Source: Cyanobacteria bacterium UBA3301 (lineage in GTDB: Bacteria; Cyanobacteriota; Vampirovibrionia; Gastranaerophilales; Gastranaerophilaceae). Taken from it: a DNA stretch of 20,674 nt. Each line of letters begins with the position of its first letter. The stretch's first letter is position 1. Of this stretch, positions 7,825 through 13,498 are shown in pieces. Both the position numbers and the translations under genes were made by a program. The stretch covers positions 1 to 20,674 of the forward strand of contig DESZ01000021.1 in NCBI GenBank assembly GCA_002361485.1, in the 5' to 3' direction. Below the pieces are notes generated by a model. The model worked only from the letters and a program-made list of their open reading frames with translations, made no database searches and was not told where the DNA came from.

Positions 7825-8149
7825 TTTTAGCGTTTTTATCAACTTTTTGGATATTTTTAAAAAGCTTTTGTTCATAAATTTTATCAGCAATAATATATGC
7901 ATCATGACTAAACGGGAAAAATAATACCCCGAATCGTTGTTCGCCAGGAGGGTGATATTTTCGCATATAATTTGCAAGATATGCCTTCTCTGCAACAGTA
8001 TTATTTGTCGTAAATGATTTATGCCCGGCACAACCTATTCCCATAAATTTAAGTTTGGTAACCATATCGCGAACTTTTTCATAATTATCCGTTGATAATT
8101 TTATTCCGCTAAAACTCGTGTTGTATGTATTAATATGTTGAATGTTCAT
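7808..8149 (-). CDS. Small hypothetical protein with the shared N-terminal F.G signature
   Basis: 113 residues, not recognised. It begins MNIQHINTYNTSFSGIKLS, the clearest example here of the N-terminal pattern I..IN.....F.G that recurs on unrelated hypothetical proteins in this window. The rest looks like a small alpha/beta domain with GCAGHKSF (about 39-46) and FFPFSHDAY near 78; a cysteine and two histidines are present but no known site is evident. No signal peptide or membrane helix is visible. The start at 8149 lacks a clear ribosome-binding site. Its 3' end overlaps tcdA by 17 bases on the opposite strand and it is divergent from tadA with a 44-base gap. A second frame inside the same stretch is open too, but lacks this N-terminal pattern. 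Confidence 0.7.
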   Translation of the reverse strand: MNIQHINTYNTSFSGIKLSTDNYEKVRDMVTKLKFMGIGCAGHKSFTTNNTVAEKAYLANYMRKYHPPGEQRFGVLFFPFSHDAYIIADKIYEQKLFKNIQKVDKNAKINLII

Positions 8150-8178
8150 ATTATCTTAATGCAGGTAAAAAAATTTTT

Positions 8179-8187
8179 TGCTATCAT
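8179..8187 (+). promoter_or_regulatory. Extended -10 promoter of tadA
   Basis: TGCTATCAT (8179-8187) matches the extended -10 pattern TGnTATnnT. Only six bases lie between it and the ATG at 8194, no Shine-Dalgarno is present, and no convincing -35 is seen. If used, the transcript is leaderless. Confidence 0.4.
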
Positions 8188-8193
8188 ATTTTT

Positions 8194-8637
8194 ATGAAAC
8201 AGGAATTTATGAAAATTGCAATCAAAGAAGCTCGAAAAACGCATAGCGATATTCCTGTGGGTGCAATTATTGTAAAAGACGGGAAAATTATTGCACAAGC
8301 TTTTAATACAAAAGAAAAAGATAATGACATAACTTCTCATGCCGAAATTCTTGCTCTTCGCAAAGCTTCAAAAGTATTAAATAATTGGCGTTTGGAAAAT
8401 TGTGATTTGTATGTAACATTAGAACCTTGTCCTATGTGCGGATGGGCGATTTTGCAATCTCGGATAAAAAATATTTATTTTGGCAGTTATGATGTAAATT
8501 ACGGCGCTTTCTCTTCTGCCGAATTATTAAAGATATCCCAAACAAAACCGAATATTTACGGCGGAATTTGTGAAGAAGAATGCGACAAACTGCTGAACGA
8601 TTTTTTTAATAATCAAAGAAAAAGGGCTGAAAAATAA
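8194..8637 (+). CDS. tadA: tRNA-specific adenosine-34 deaminase
   Basis: Zinc deaminase that converts A34 of tRNA-Arg(ACG) to inosine, needed to read CGN arginine codons. The 147-residue protein has the cytidine/deoxycytidylate deaminase fold: IPVGAIIVKDGK (20-31), the catalytic SHAE with zinc ligand His49 and proton shuttle Glu51, and EPCPMC with zinc ligands Cys79 and Cys82, then a TadA-like tail. The ATG at 8194 gives the usual N-terminus. A second in-frame ATG at codon 6 has AGGAA four bases before it and could be the start of a version five residues shorter. Its end overlaps the terminator of the convergent gene at 8652. Confidence 0.92.
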   Translation: MKQEFMKIAIKEARKTHSDIPVGAIIVKDGKIIAQAFNTKEKDNDITSHAEILALRKASKVLNNWRLENCDLYVTLEPCPMCGWAILQSRIKNIYFGSYDVNYGAFSSAELLKISQTKPNIYGGICEEECDKLLNDFFNNQRKRAEK

Positions 8638-8643
8638 CAGCCC
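8615..8643 (-). terminator. Intrinsic terminator of the 8652-9989 gene
   Basis: Read on the minus strand, GGGCTG (8643-8638), an eight-base loop and CAGCCC (8629-8624) are followed by TTTTTCTTT. It lies just after the stop codon at 8652 and inside the 3' end of tadA, whose stop codon is in the loop. On the plus strand there is no T-run, so it does not serve tadA well. Confidence 0.75.
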
Positions 8644-8651
8644 CGATAACA

Positions 8652-9989
8652 TTACCCTTTTATATTATGAATACCTTGGAATGCAGTACTTGTAATATTA
8701 TCCTTAGTCCATTGATTTTGTTCTTGTTGTTTATGTTGTTTGTTATAACGAATTTGAGTCCATAATCTTGCAACTCCCGATAGAGTAAATCCCATTACAA
8801 GCAGGCTGAACAAATACGGAACCCCGGTAATAACAGATTTTTGCCTAATTAGTGTTTCTAATTCTTTTTCAATATTGGTATTATTTTTTTGTGCAAGTTT
8901 TTTGGCGATTTCAGGTAAATCATTTCTTGACGGAACATTTATTATGCCGTCTTTATCCTTTTTAATAAGTTCCGGGAATTTCCCGTTTTTATCGAGAATA
9001 TGTTTAAATCCGCTGTCAAATAATGACGAGCCGAAAATTGTATACAAAACCACAATGGGAACTCTTGTCCAAACTTCATAAAAATCAAGTTTCCCTCTGT
9101 CTTTTGCTGCAGAAGAATATCCGAATAAACCCGTAATGCATGTTGCCGCCAATTGTCCTTTACTTAATGATAATTTCCCGTCAGATTCATTAAAATCAAG
9201 TTTCAGATATTCTTTTAAAAAATTATCAAGTTTTTTCGATTTAACATTAAATTTTTTTGACAGATATGCTCCGGGTTCAAGTAATATTTTCCCGAATTTT
9301 TGGAGTGAGTTTGATTTATGTCCGAAAGCTGCAAATAATAATCCTGTTAATACTCCGGCAGAAGATAAAATTCCTGCTTTTTTCAGTTCGTATTTTGCAT
9401 GCTTTTCAACTTTTTGCTGATGAGATTTCTCTTCGGTATTAACACCGTTTTTATTCAAATTAGCTACATTATTAAAATCGCTTATTTTAAAAACCTTTAA
9501 TGTGAGAAGATTTTTGGCAAAGCTCAATGCATATTCTAAAGCAGGGACAGCCAAACATGCAATAACCATACCCGCTTTTGTTGAAATAAGTCTGTTTTTG
9601 GTAAGTTTGTTCAAATTTGAATGTTCTATTTGGTCAATACTATGTGATAGATTTTTGTGAATAGTTTGCCGTAAATTTTTGGGCTGAATTTTTTTAAACA
9701 AACCTTTTCTGTAAAAATGCTCCCCTAAAAGCGGTGCTGCAAAATAAAATAATCCTGACTCCATGAATTCAAGAAATGTAAATTCCCAAAAATCAGCTTT
9801 ACTTCTTGAAAAAACGGCTTTCGGAAACCAATTTGTCGCAGTACCTTGAATAAATCTTGTTGTTGATAAATTTTCCTGTGATTTAATAAATCCGTCTAAA
9901 AACCTTGTACTTGGCGCAAAACCTTTGAATGCTGTTTGTGATTTTAGATATTTAATATTGTCTGTATTATTGTTTATTTTTTCTATCAT
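8652..9989 (-). CDS. Multi-pass membrane protein, unknown function
   Basis: 445 residues, not recognised. It starts MIEKINNNTDN, then TAFKGFAPS at 19-27, another case of the F.G N-terminal signature, and it ends with a second such motif (STAFQGIHNIKG, 434-445). Hydrophobic stretches suited to membrane helices lie at about 139-158, 204-222, 276-293, 307-325 and 387-407, with basic, lysine-rich loops between them. There is no cleavable signal peptide. The ATG is preceded by AAAGGAAG at a normal distance. Only about 30 bases separate this ribosome-binding region from the terminator at 10019-10048, so the gene has little room for a promoter of its own after that hairpin and is probably controlled by it. 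An intrinsic terminator follows the stop. Confidence 0.78.
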   Translation of the reverse strand: MIEKINNNTDNIKYLKSQTAFKGFAPSTRFLDGFIKSQENLSTTRFIQGTATNWFPKAVFSRSKADFWEFTFLEFMESGLFYFAAPLLGEHFYRKGLFKKIQPKNLRQTIHKNLSHSIDQIEHSNLNKLTKNRLISTKAGMVIACLAVPALEYALSFAKNLLTLKVFKISDFNNVANLNKNGVNTEEKSHQQKVEKHAKYELKKAGILSSAGVLTGLLFAAFGHKSNSLQKFGKILLEPGAYLSKKFNVKSKKLDNFLKEYLKLDFNESDGKLSLSKGQLAATCITGLFGYSSAAKDRGKLDFYEVWTRVPIVVLYTIFGSSLFDSGFKHILDKNGKFPELIKKDKDGIINVPSRNDLPEIAKKLAQKNNTNIEKELETLIRQKSVITGVPYLFSLLVMGFTLSGVARLWTQIRYNKQHKQQEQNQWTKDNITSTAFQGIHNIKG

Positions 9990-10018
9990 GTTAATTACTT
10001 CCTTTAATTTTGTGCATT

Positions 10019-10048
10019 AAAAAAGCCGTCCAATCAGTCGGACGGCTT
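10019..10048 (-). terminator. Intrinsic terminator / attenuator before the 8652-9989 gene
   Basis: On the minus strand AAGCCGTCC (10048-10040) pairs perfectly with GGACGGCTT (10031-10023) around GACTGATT, followed by T6. It lies 20 bases after the stop of the 29-codon frame and 30 bases before the start of the next gene on the same strand. It could be a plain terminator, but the competing pairing described for 10037-10102 suggests conditional termination. Confidence 0.88.
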
Positions 10049-10102
10049 AAAATTTGTTATAAAAGCAATTAACACATTCGCTCAACACAACAACCGCCCG
10101 AC
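10037..10102 (-). promoter_or_regulatory. Candidate antiterminator pairing (leader-peptide attenuation)
   Basis: Minus-strand GTCGGGCGGTT (10102-10092), inside the small frame, pairs over 11 contiguous bases (seven G-C, two A-U, two G-U) with AGCCGTCCGAC (10047-10037). That segment is the 5' arm of the terminator plus three loop bases, so the two structures are mutually exclusive. A second inverted repeat, AACACAACAA (minus strand 10149-10140) with TTGTTGTGTT (10093-10084), brackets the methionine codons. A ribosome held on the Met codons would leave 10102-10092 free to pair and prevent termination; one that reaches the stop would cover it and allow termination. The structure is read from the sequence; the mechanism is inferred. 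Confidence 0.5.
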
Positions 10103-10158
10103 TTTATCAAGCCTTGCATCATCATCATTTGCATCATCATTGTTGTGTTAAATTGCAT
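10069..10158 (-). CDS. 29-residue Met- and Cys-rich peptide, possible leader peptide
   Basis: ATG at 10158 is preceded by AAGGAA (10172-10167) at eight bases and by a good promoter, so translation is plausible. The peptide begins MQFNTTMMMQMMMMQG, nine of its 29 residues are methionine, and it ends GGCCVERMC: three Met codons, a Gln, then four more Met codons, and near the end a Cys-Cys pair. No signal peptide, membrane segment or known family is evident. The Met-codon run, the short length, the intrinsic terminator 20 bases after the stop and the competing RNA pairing look like an amino-acid attenuator such as the his, phe or thr leaders. A free-standing small protein, for example a metal-binding peptide, is the alternative. 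Confidence 0.6.
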   Translation of the reverse strand: MQFNTTMMMQMMMMQGLIKSGGCCVERMC

Positions 10159-10186
10159 ATATTTTGTTCCTTTTTTATTTCTAATT

Positions 10187-10215
10187 ACTATATACTAAAT
10201 CTTTATTTTTTGCAA
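10187..10215 (-). promoter_or_regulatory. Promoter of the 29-codon frame
   Basis: Minus strand TTGCAA (10215-10210), a 17-base spacer and TATAGT (10192-10187). Transcription would start near 10180, about 20 bases before the ATG. It lies immediately after the stop codon of the DUF2207 gene. A weaker pair, TTGAGC (10085-10080) and TATAAC (10061-10056) with 18 bases between, would start a transcript right at the terminator hairpin. Confidence 0.6.
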
Positions 10216-10222
10216 GCGGTTT

Positions 10223-11977
10223 TTACCAGCTTCCGCCGCCACCGCCTCCGCCGCCTCCGCCGGAGAACCCGCCTCCGCCGCCTGAGCTTGTTGATACTCC
10301 GCCGTTTACTGTTGAAGGAATTGAAACAGATCTCACTGAATCTGAAAAACGACGGAATGAATTACAGTTAAAATGTTCTCCGGTATACCAATCCGGTTGA
10401 AGTTTCATTATCCCTTCAAATTTGTTTATCCATTTGTCGGAAATCCCGAATAAATATGCATAAGGCAATACGTTATAAAAATATTGAGGATCTTTTTCAA
10501 CTAAAGTTTGCAGACGATTCCTTTCTGCGGTTTCAATGAATTTTTTAAATCCCAATAAATTACCCAAGACGCTCAGCGCTTGTTTGTTGCGTTTTTTCAA
10601 GTGATATAAACATATTGAACAAATTATGACAGCTATTAATCCTGTATATAAAATCGGAAGGTTATACGGTGCGACATTGTTGATTGCATCAATAACACCT
10701 AAAAATGGTATCCCGCCAAACAAGATTGCCCATATAAACAGAAACGGACTCTTGTTTTCAGAGAATATTAATACTGCAAGGGCAATTGTCGTAAATAATA
10801 GCGGAGCTGAGTAGTCACCGATTTTATAAATATTAAAATTAACGAATGCCATAAATGTTATCAATACGACACCTAAAAGGCATATCGCCATTATTCCTCT
10901 CAAACCCAAACTGACAGAATTTTTTTCATAAATATTATTCTTTTTACGGTTAACATCATTAACAATATTTGCACAATCCATATAGAATGTAGTCGAATGC
11001 TCAAGCTGGTATTTATCTGCAGATTTATTATCTCCCAGAAATAATGCTTTCATGAATTGTTGTTCATATTTGTCTGTTCCGTCATATGGTTTCTGTTTGG
11101 TCAGTTTAAAATCAGTACCCCAATCATGAATTTTTATATATCCTCTTTGCGCCAAAGAAATTAACATCGCGACAAGACCTTGAGTTGAAGCCTTTTCTTT
11201 GTATGCAATTTCTGTTTCCAAGGTATTCATACCTTTTGGAGGATAAAAATTAACAACAGGAATTGCCTTTTCATCTTTTCCGAAGGTATACCATATTACA
11301 AATGATAACAAAGTCAGTAATACCAGAAGGATTATAAGCACGTTGGCTCTTATATTGCCGACTTTATTAAAATACCCTTCCGGAACAGCTAATCTTATGG
11401 TTATACCTTCGTGGGGTTGAAGGATTCTATGTGTTTGACCCGTTATATTTAGTCCGTCAATTCTGAATTCCGCACCGCCGTCAAAACCTTGAACGCCGTA
11501 TTCTCCTATTGATATACCGACATCGTCAGGATTAAATTCTTCAGGCATTGTTATACTGAAATTCACATGTCTGATATCTGTATTCCAACCGGTTCCGATA
11601 ATATTGTGATAAAATTCGTTTTTATTATCTAAATAGTTGTAATCATAAGTGATAGTATAATGGTGTCTTCCGGTTATTAGCTTATATGGGTCACCTATTT
11701 TAATATTAGTGTTTGATGCAGAAGGAGAAATTACGCTGTTTTCTGATACCAAAATATTTTTAACGGTCGCATTTTTATGAATAATATCGCGATAAATTCC
11801 ATGTGAACTTACCGTAAAATATACATCCATATTTTCCGTTATATGGGCCTGTTTTGATTTATTTACCTGAATATTTACATCATAATTTTCTATGTAAAAA
11901 TTTTCGGCAAAAACAGGAGAGCATAACAAAAACCATGTCATCACTCCCATAAAAAACAATAATATTTTTTTAGTCAT
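10223..11977 (-). CDS. DUF2207 family membrane protein, Gly-rich C-terminus
   Basis: 584 residues. A Sec signal peptide (1-24, ending SPVFA) is followed by an extracytoplasmic DUF2207 beta domain (about 25-200, with the family HGIYRDI at 59-65). A membrane helix lies at about 211-231, then a cytoplasmic part with NFYPPKGMNTLE (243-254), further membrane helices at about 359-381, 390-406, 411-430 and 440-458, LPYAYLFGISDKW (504-516), and a tail with long glycine runs (566-582) ending GSW, all typical of the family. The biochemical role is unknown; DUF2207 proteins are regularly encoded beside LemA. The start overlaps the end of lemA by eight bases with AAAGG in the lemA end as ribosome-binding site, so the two are translationally linked. 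No terminator is seen after it. Confidence 0.9.
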   Translation of the reverse strand: MTKKILLFFMGVMTWFLLCSPVFAENFYIENYDVNIQVNKSKQAHITENMDVYFTVSSHGIYRDIIHKNATVKNILVSENSVISPSASNTNIKIGDPYKLITGRHHYTITYDYNYLDNKNEFYHNIIGTGWNTDIRHVNFSITMPEEFNPDDVGISIGEYGVQGFDGGAEFRIDGLNITGQTHRILQPHEGITIRLAVPEGYFNKVGNIRANVLIILLVLLTLLSFVIWYTFGKDEKAIPVVNFYPPKGMNTLETEIAYKEKASTQGLVAMLISLAQRGYIKIHDWGTDFKLTKQKPYDGTDKYEQQFMKALFLGDNKSADKYQLEHSTTFYMDCANIVNDVNRKKNNIYEKNSVSLGLRGIMAICLLGVVLITFMAFVNFNIYKIGDYSAPLLFTTIALAVLIFSENKSPFLFIWAILFGGIPFLGVIDAINNVAPYNLPILYTGLIAVIICSICLYHLKKRNKQALSVLGNLLGFKKFIETAERNRLQTLVEKDPQYFYNVLPYAYLFGISDKWINKFEGIMKLQPDWYTGEHFNCNSFRRFSDSVRSVSIPSTVNGGVSTSSGGGGGFSGGGGGGGGGGSW

Positions 11978-12527
11978 TAAAACTAACCTTTACGTTTTGT
12001 CTTTCGGATTCCGAAATTTCAAACATTTTTTCTCTTTGTATTCCGAACATTGAACCAATCATATTTGTCGGAAATACTTCCAAAAACGTATTCAATTCTC
12101 GTACTGTACCGTTATAATATTTTCTTGCATTTGCGATATCTGCTTCAACCGCTGATAATTCACCACTCAACTGCATAAAATTTTGGTTAGCTTTCAAATC
12201 GGGATAATTTTCTGCAACTGCCATAAATCTTGTTAAAACTTGAGTCAATTCAGAGTTTGTTTCAAGTTTTTGAGCATCAGACATTGTTGAATAATTACCG
12301 CTTCTCAATTGTGTTAATTGTTCCAATAAACCTTTTTCGTGTGAAGCATATCCTTTTACGGTTTCAACAAGGTTTGGTATTAAATCCCAACGTTTTTTCA
12401 TATAAACATCCATTGTTGAAAATGCTTCTTTTACATAGTTCCTTAATCTGACTCCATTATTATATGCTCCGATAACAAACGTAGCTATTGCAATAATCAC
12501 ACCGCATGTAATTAATATACTTGTCAT
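11970..12527 (-). CDS. lemA: LemA family membrane protein
   Basis: A single N-terminal membrane anchor (about 2-23, with a short leading peptide) is followed by a long helical domain with the LemA signatures: YNNGVRLRNYVKEAFSTMDVYMKKRWDLIPNLV split over about 23-55, the VAENYPDLKANQNFMQLS stretch near 116-133, ADIANARKYYN near 142, and NTFLEVFPTNMIG near 158. Three in-frame ATGs are available (12548, 12542, 12527). I choose 12527 because GGAGG (12540-12536) lies eight bases upstream of it, which leaves 185 residues, the usual length. Family function is unsettled (an envelope-associated protein in many bacteria). It is the first gene of a two-gene operon with the DUF2207 protein. Confidence 0.93.
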   Translation of the reverse strand: MTSILITCGVIIAIATFVIGAYNNGVRLRNYVKEAFSTMDVYMKKRWDLIPNLVETVKGYASHEKGLLEQLTQLRSGNYSTMSDAQKLETNSELTQVLTRFMAVAENYPDLKANQNFMQLSGELSAVEADIANARKYYNGTVRELNTFLEVFPTNMIGSMFGIQREKMFEISESERQNVKVSFND

Positions 12528-12552
12528 TTTTAAATCCTCCATTTTCAAAAAT

Positions 12553-12582
12553 ATTATATTATATTTTCAGTTGATTGTGCAA
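12553..12582 (-). promoter_or_regulatory. Promoter of lemA-DUF2207 operon
   Basis: A perfect TATAAT (minus strand 12558-12553) lies 11 bases before GGAGG of lemA, with a weak TTGCAC at -35 (12582-12577, spacer 18). It is convincing mainly through its -10 box and position. Confidence 0.45.
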
Positions 12583-12645
12583 TTTGTAAAGGAACTCGGA
12601 CTTATCGACTTTTATTTGATTGTTTAAAACCTTTAAATCCTCTAT

Positions 12646-12674
12646 TTGACATAAATTACATGTTGTTTTACTAT
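12646..12674 (+). promoter_or_regulatory. Promoter of the 12827-14997 operon
   Basis: Perfect TTGACA (12646-12651), a 17-base spacer and TACTAT (12669-12674). Transcription would start near 12681, giving a leader of about 145 bases before the ATG at 12827. The leader holds two short overlapping frames and a hairpin. Confidence 0.65.
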
Positions 12675-12692
12675 CAAATAAAATAAGAGGAA

Positions 12693-12782
12693 ATGAAGTG
12701 AATATCTTCAACTGCTGCCGCAGCCGTAATAGTCGGAATGCTCGTATATTTAATATTTCAACGTGCAGGATTGAAATGTTAA
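12693..12782 (+). pseudogene. Possible broken small transmembrane peptide
   Basis: The frame starting ATG at 12693 meets TGA at its third codon, but after that stop reads 26 codons (12702-12779) that look like a membrane peptide: SSTAAAAVIVGMLVYLIF, then QRAGLKC and stop. A ribosome-binding site (AGAGG) and a strong promoter stand just upstream. A one-base indel near 12701-12706 would join the GTG at 12698 to this frame. Short proteins with one helix followed by a Lys-Cys start occur among FeoB-associated Cys-rich membrane proteins, but here the Cys-rich tail is missing, so that link is weak. Confidence 0.3.
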
Positions 12783-12811
12783 GCCTTGAGTGTATCCTCT
12801 TAAAAAAATGA
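12698..12811 (+). CDS. 37-codon GTG-start leader frame
   Basis: GTG at 12698 has AGAGG (12686-12690) seven bases upstream and stays open for 37 codons (MNIFNCCRSRNSRNARIF onward), stopping at TGA 12809-12811 inside the loop of the hairpin at 12793-12826. The product is basic with four cysteines and resembles nothing I know. It could be a leader whose translation unfolds the hairpin, or simply the shifted remains of the membrane peptide encoded in the next frame. Confidence 0.3.
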   Translation: MNIFNCCRSRNSRNARIFNISTCRIEMLSLECILLKK

Positions 12812-12826
12812 AAGAGGATATTTTTT
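12793..12826 (+). promoter_or_regulatory. Terminator-like hairpin burying the ribosome-binding site of the 12827 gene
   Basis: TATCCTCTT (12793-12801) pairs perfectly with AAGAGGATA (12812-12820) around a ten-base A-rich loop, followed by T6 (12821-12826) and then directly by the ATG at 12827. It therefore has the form of an intrinsic terminator, while its 3' arm is the Shine-Dalgarno of the next gene. The same TCCTCTT (12795-12801) can also pair with AAGAGGA at 12685-12691, the upstream ribosome-binding site. Conditional control of the operon, at termination or translation, is inferred. Confidence 0.6.
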
Positions 12827-13498
12827 ATGCCTGTAGGAGCATCATCACATATAAACAATACAAAAATAGGCTCTTGCCCACACGGATTGCCAATGGGCGC
12901 GTGTCCTATTTGCAGCGGTATGGCAGGCGGAAATTCTACAACCAAACGAGATATCCCTCGTAATGTCGGTGAGATGACATACAATGAATGTGCAGCAATC
13001 GGTGCGATGTTAAAAGCACAAAAGACCGCAAGACAACGCGCACAAAACTCTCAACAAAATTTTATCCACAACCTTATTCAATTTCAAAAAAACATTGAGG
13101 CTGTGCATCAACGAATTTTGGATTTAGCATCAACAATTTCAAAGTCACTTCCGGTAATAATTTCTGCCCCGATAAATTTTGTATTGACACAAGTTGTAGC
13201 AAGAATAATAAATATTGCAGCTTCTGTTCCTGCAACAGTAGCAAATATTATACAAAAATTTGTCGATATAACGGATAAACTTACTGCTATATATGGTGAA
13301 ATAAAAGCTTCTATCTCAAAAGCAATATCTAATTTATTAGAAAAAACAAAGAAAAAATTAAAATCGATTTTCTTCATTTTCGGTACTGATGAGTCAGATA
13401 ACGACGAAAAGAAGGTTGATGAAGCCAAAAAAACATTTAATTTAAAAACATTTATACATAAACTTTCTCAAAAATTAAAAAGGAAGGATAACGAATGA
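12827..13498 (+). CDS. Hypothetical protein with a Cys/His zinc-knuckle-like motif
   Basis: 223 residues, not recognised. Near the N-terminus C17-P-H19 followed by G-A-C26-P-I-C29 (SCPHGLPMGACPICSG) forms a compact Cys/His cluster that could bind zinc. Residues about 60-100 and 140-180 are helical and amphipathic; a more hydrophobic stretch at about 108-140 (PVIISAPINFVLTQVV) may sit against or in a membrane. The C-terminus is very lysine-rich. The start is fixed by AGAGGA at 12814-12818, which lies within the leader hairpin. The stop overlaps the next gene by four bases (ATGA, 13495-13498), so the two products are translationally coupled and probably act together. No signal peptide. Confidence 0.75.
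   Translation: MPVGASSHINNTKIGSCPHGLPMGACPICSGMAGGNSTTKRDIPRNVGEMTYNECAAIGAMLKAQKTARQRAQNSQQNFIHNLIQFQKNIEAVHQRILDLASTISKSLPVIISAPINFVLTQVVARIINIAASVPATVANIIQKFVDITDKLTAIYGEIKASISKAISNLLEKTKKKLKSIFFIFGTDESDNDEKKVDEAKKTFNLKTFIHKLSQKLKRKDNE

Noticed and set aside
10117..10134. CAT trinucleotide repeat as a microsatellite or CRISPR-like repeat
   Set aside because: It consists only of seven ATG codons in the minus-strand frame, interrupted by CAA; there are no spacers or longer repeats.
10114..10371. Plus-strand frame rich in His and Arg opposite the small Met-rich frame and the glycine tail of the DUF2207 gene
   Set aside because: Its His run is the complement of ATG repeats and its Arg run is the complement of Gly codons; no ribosome-binding site, and the minus-strand genes explain the sequence.
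12699..12701. TGA as a recoded sense codon (Trp, Gly or selenocysteine)
   Set aside because: All other genes here read normally with TGA only as stop, and no selenocysteine insertion element is evident; an indel is simpler.
12559..12984. Minus-strand 141-residue frame
   Set aside because: It runs antisense through the promoter, leader and start of the 12827 gene; composition and lack of ribosome-binding site mark it as a shadow.
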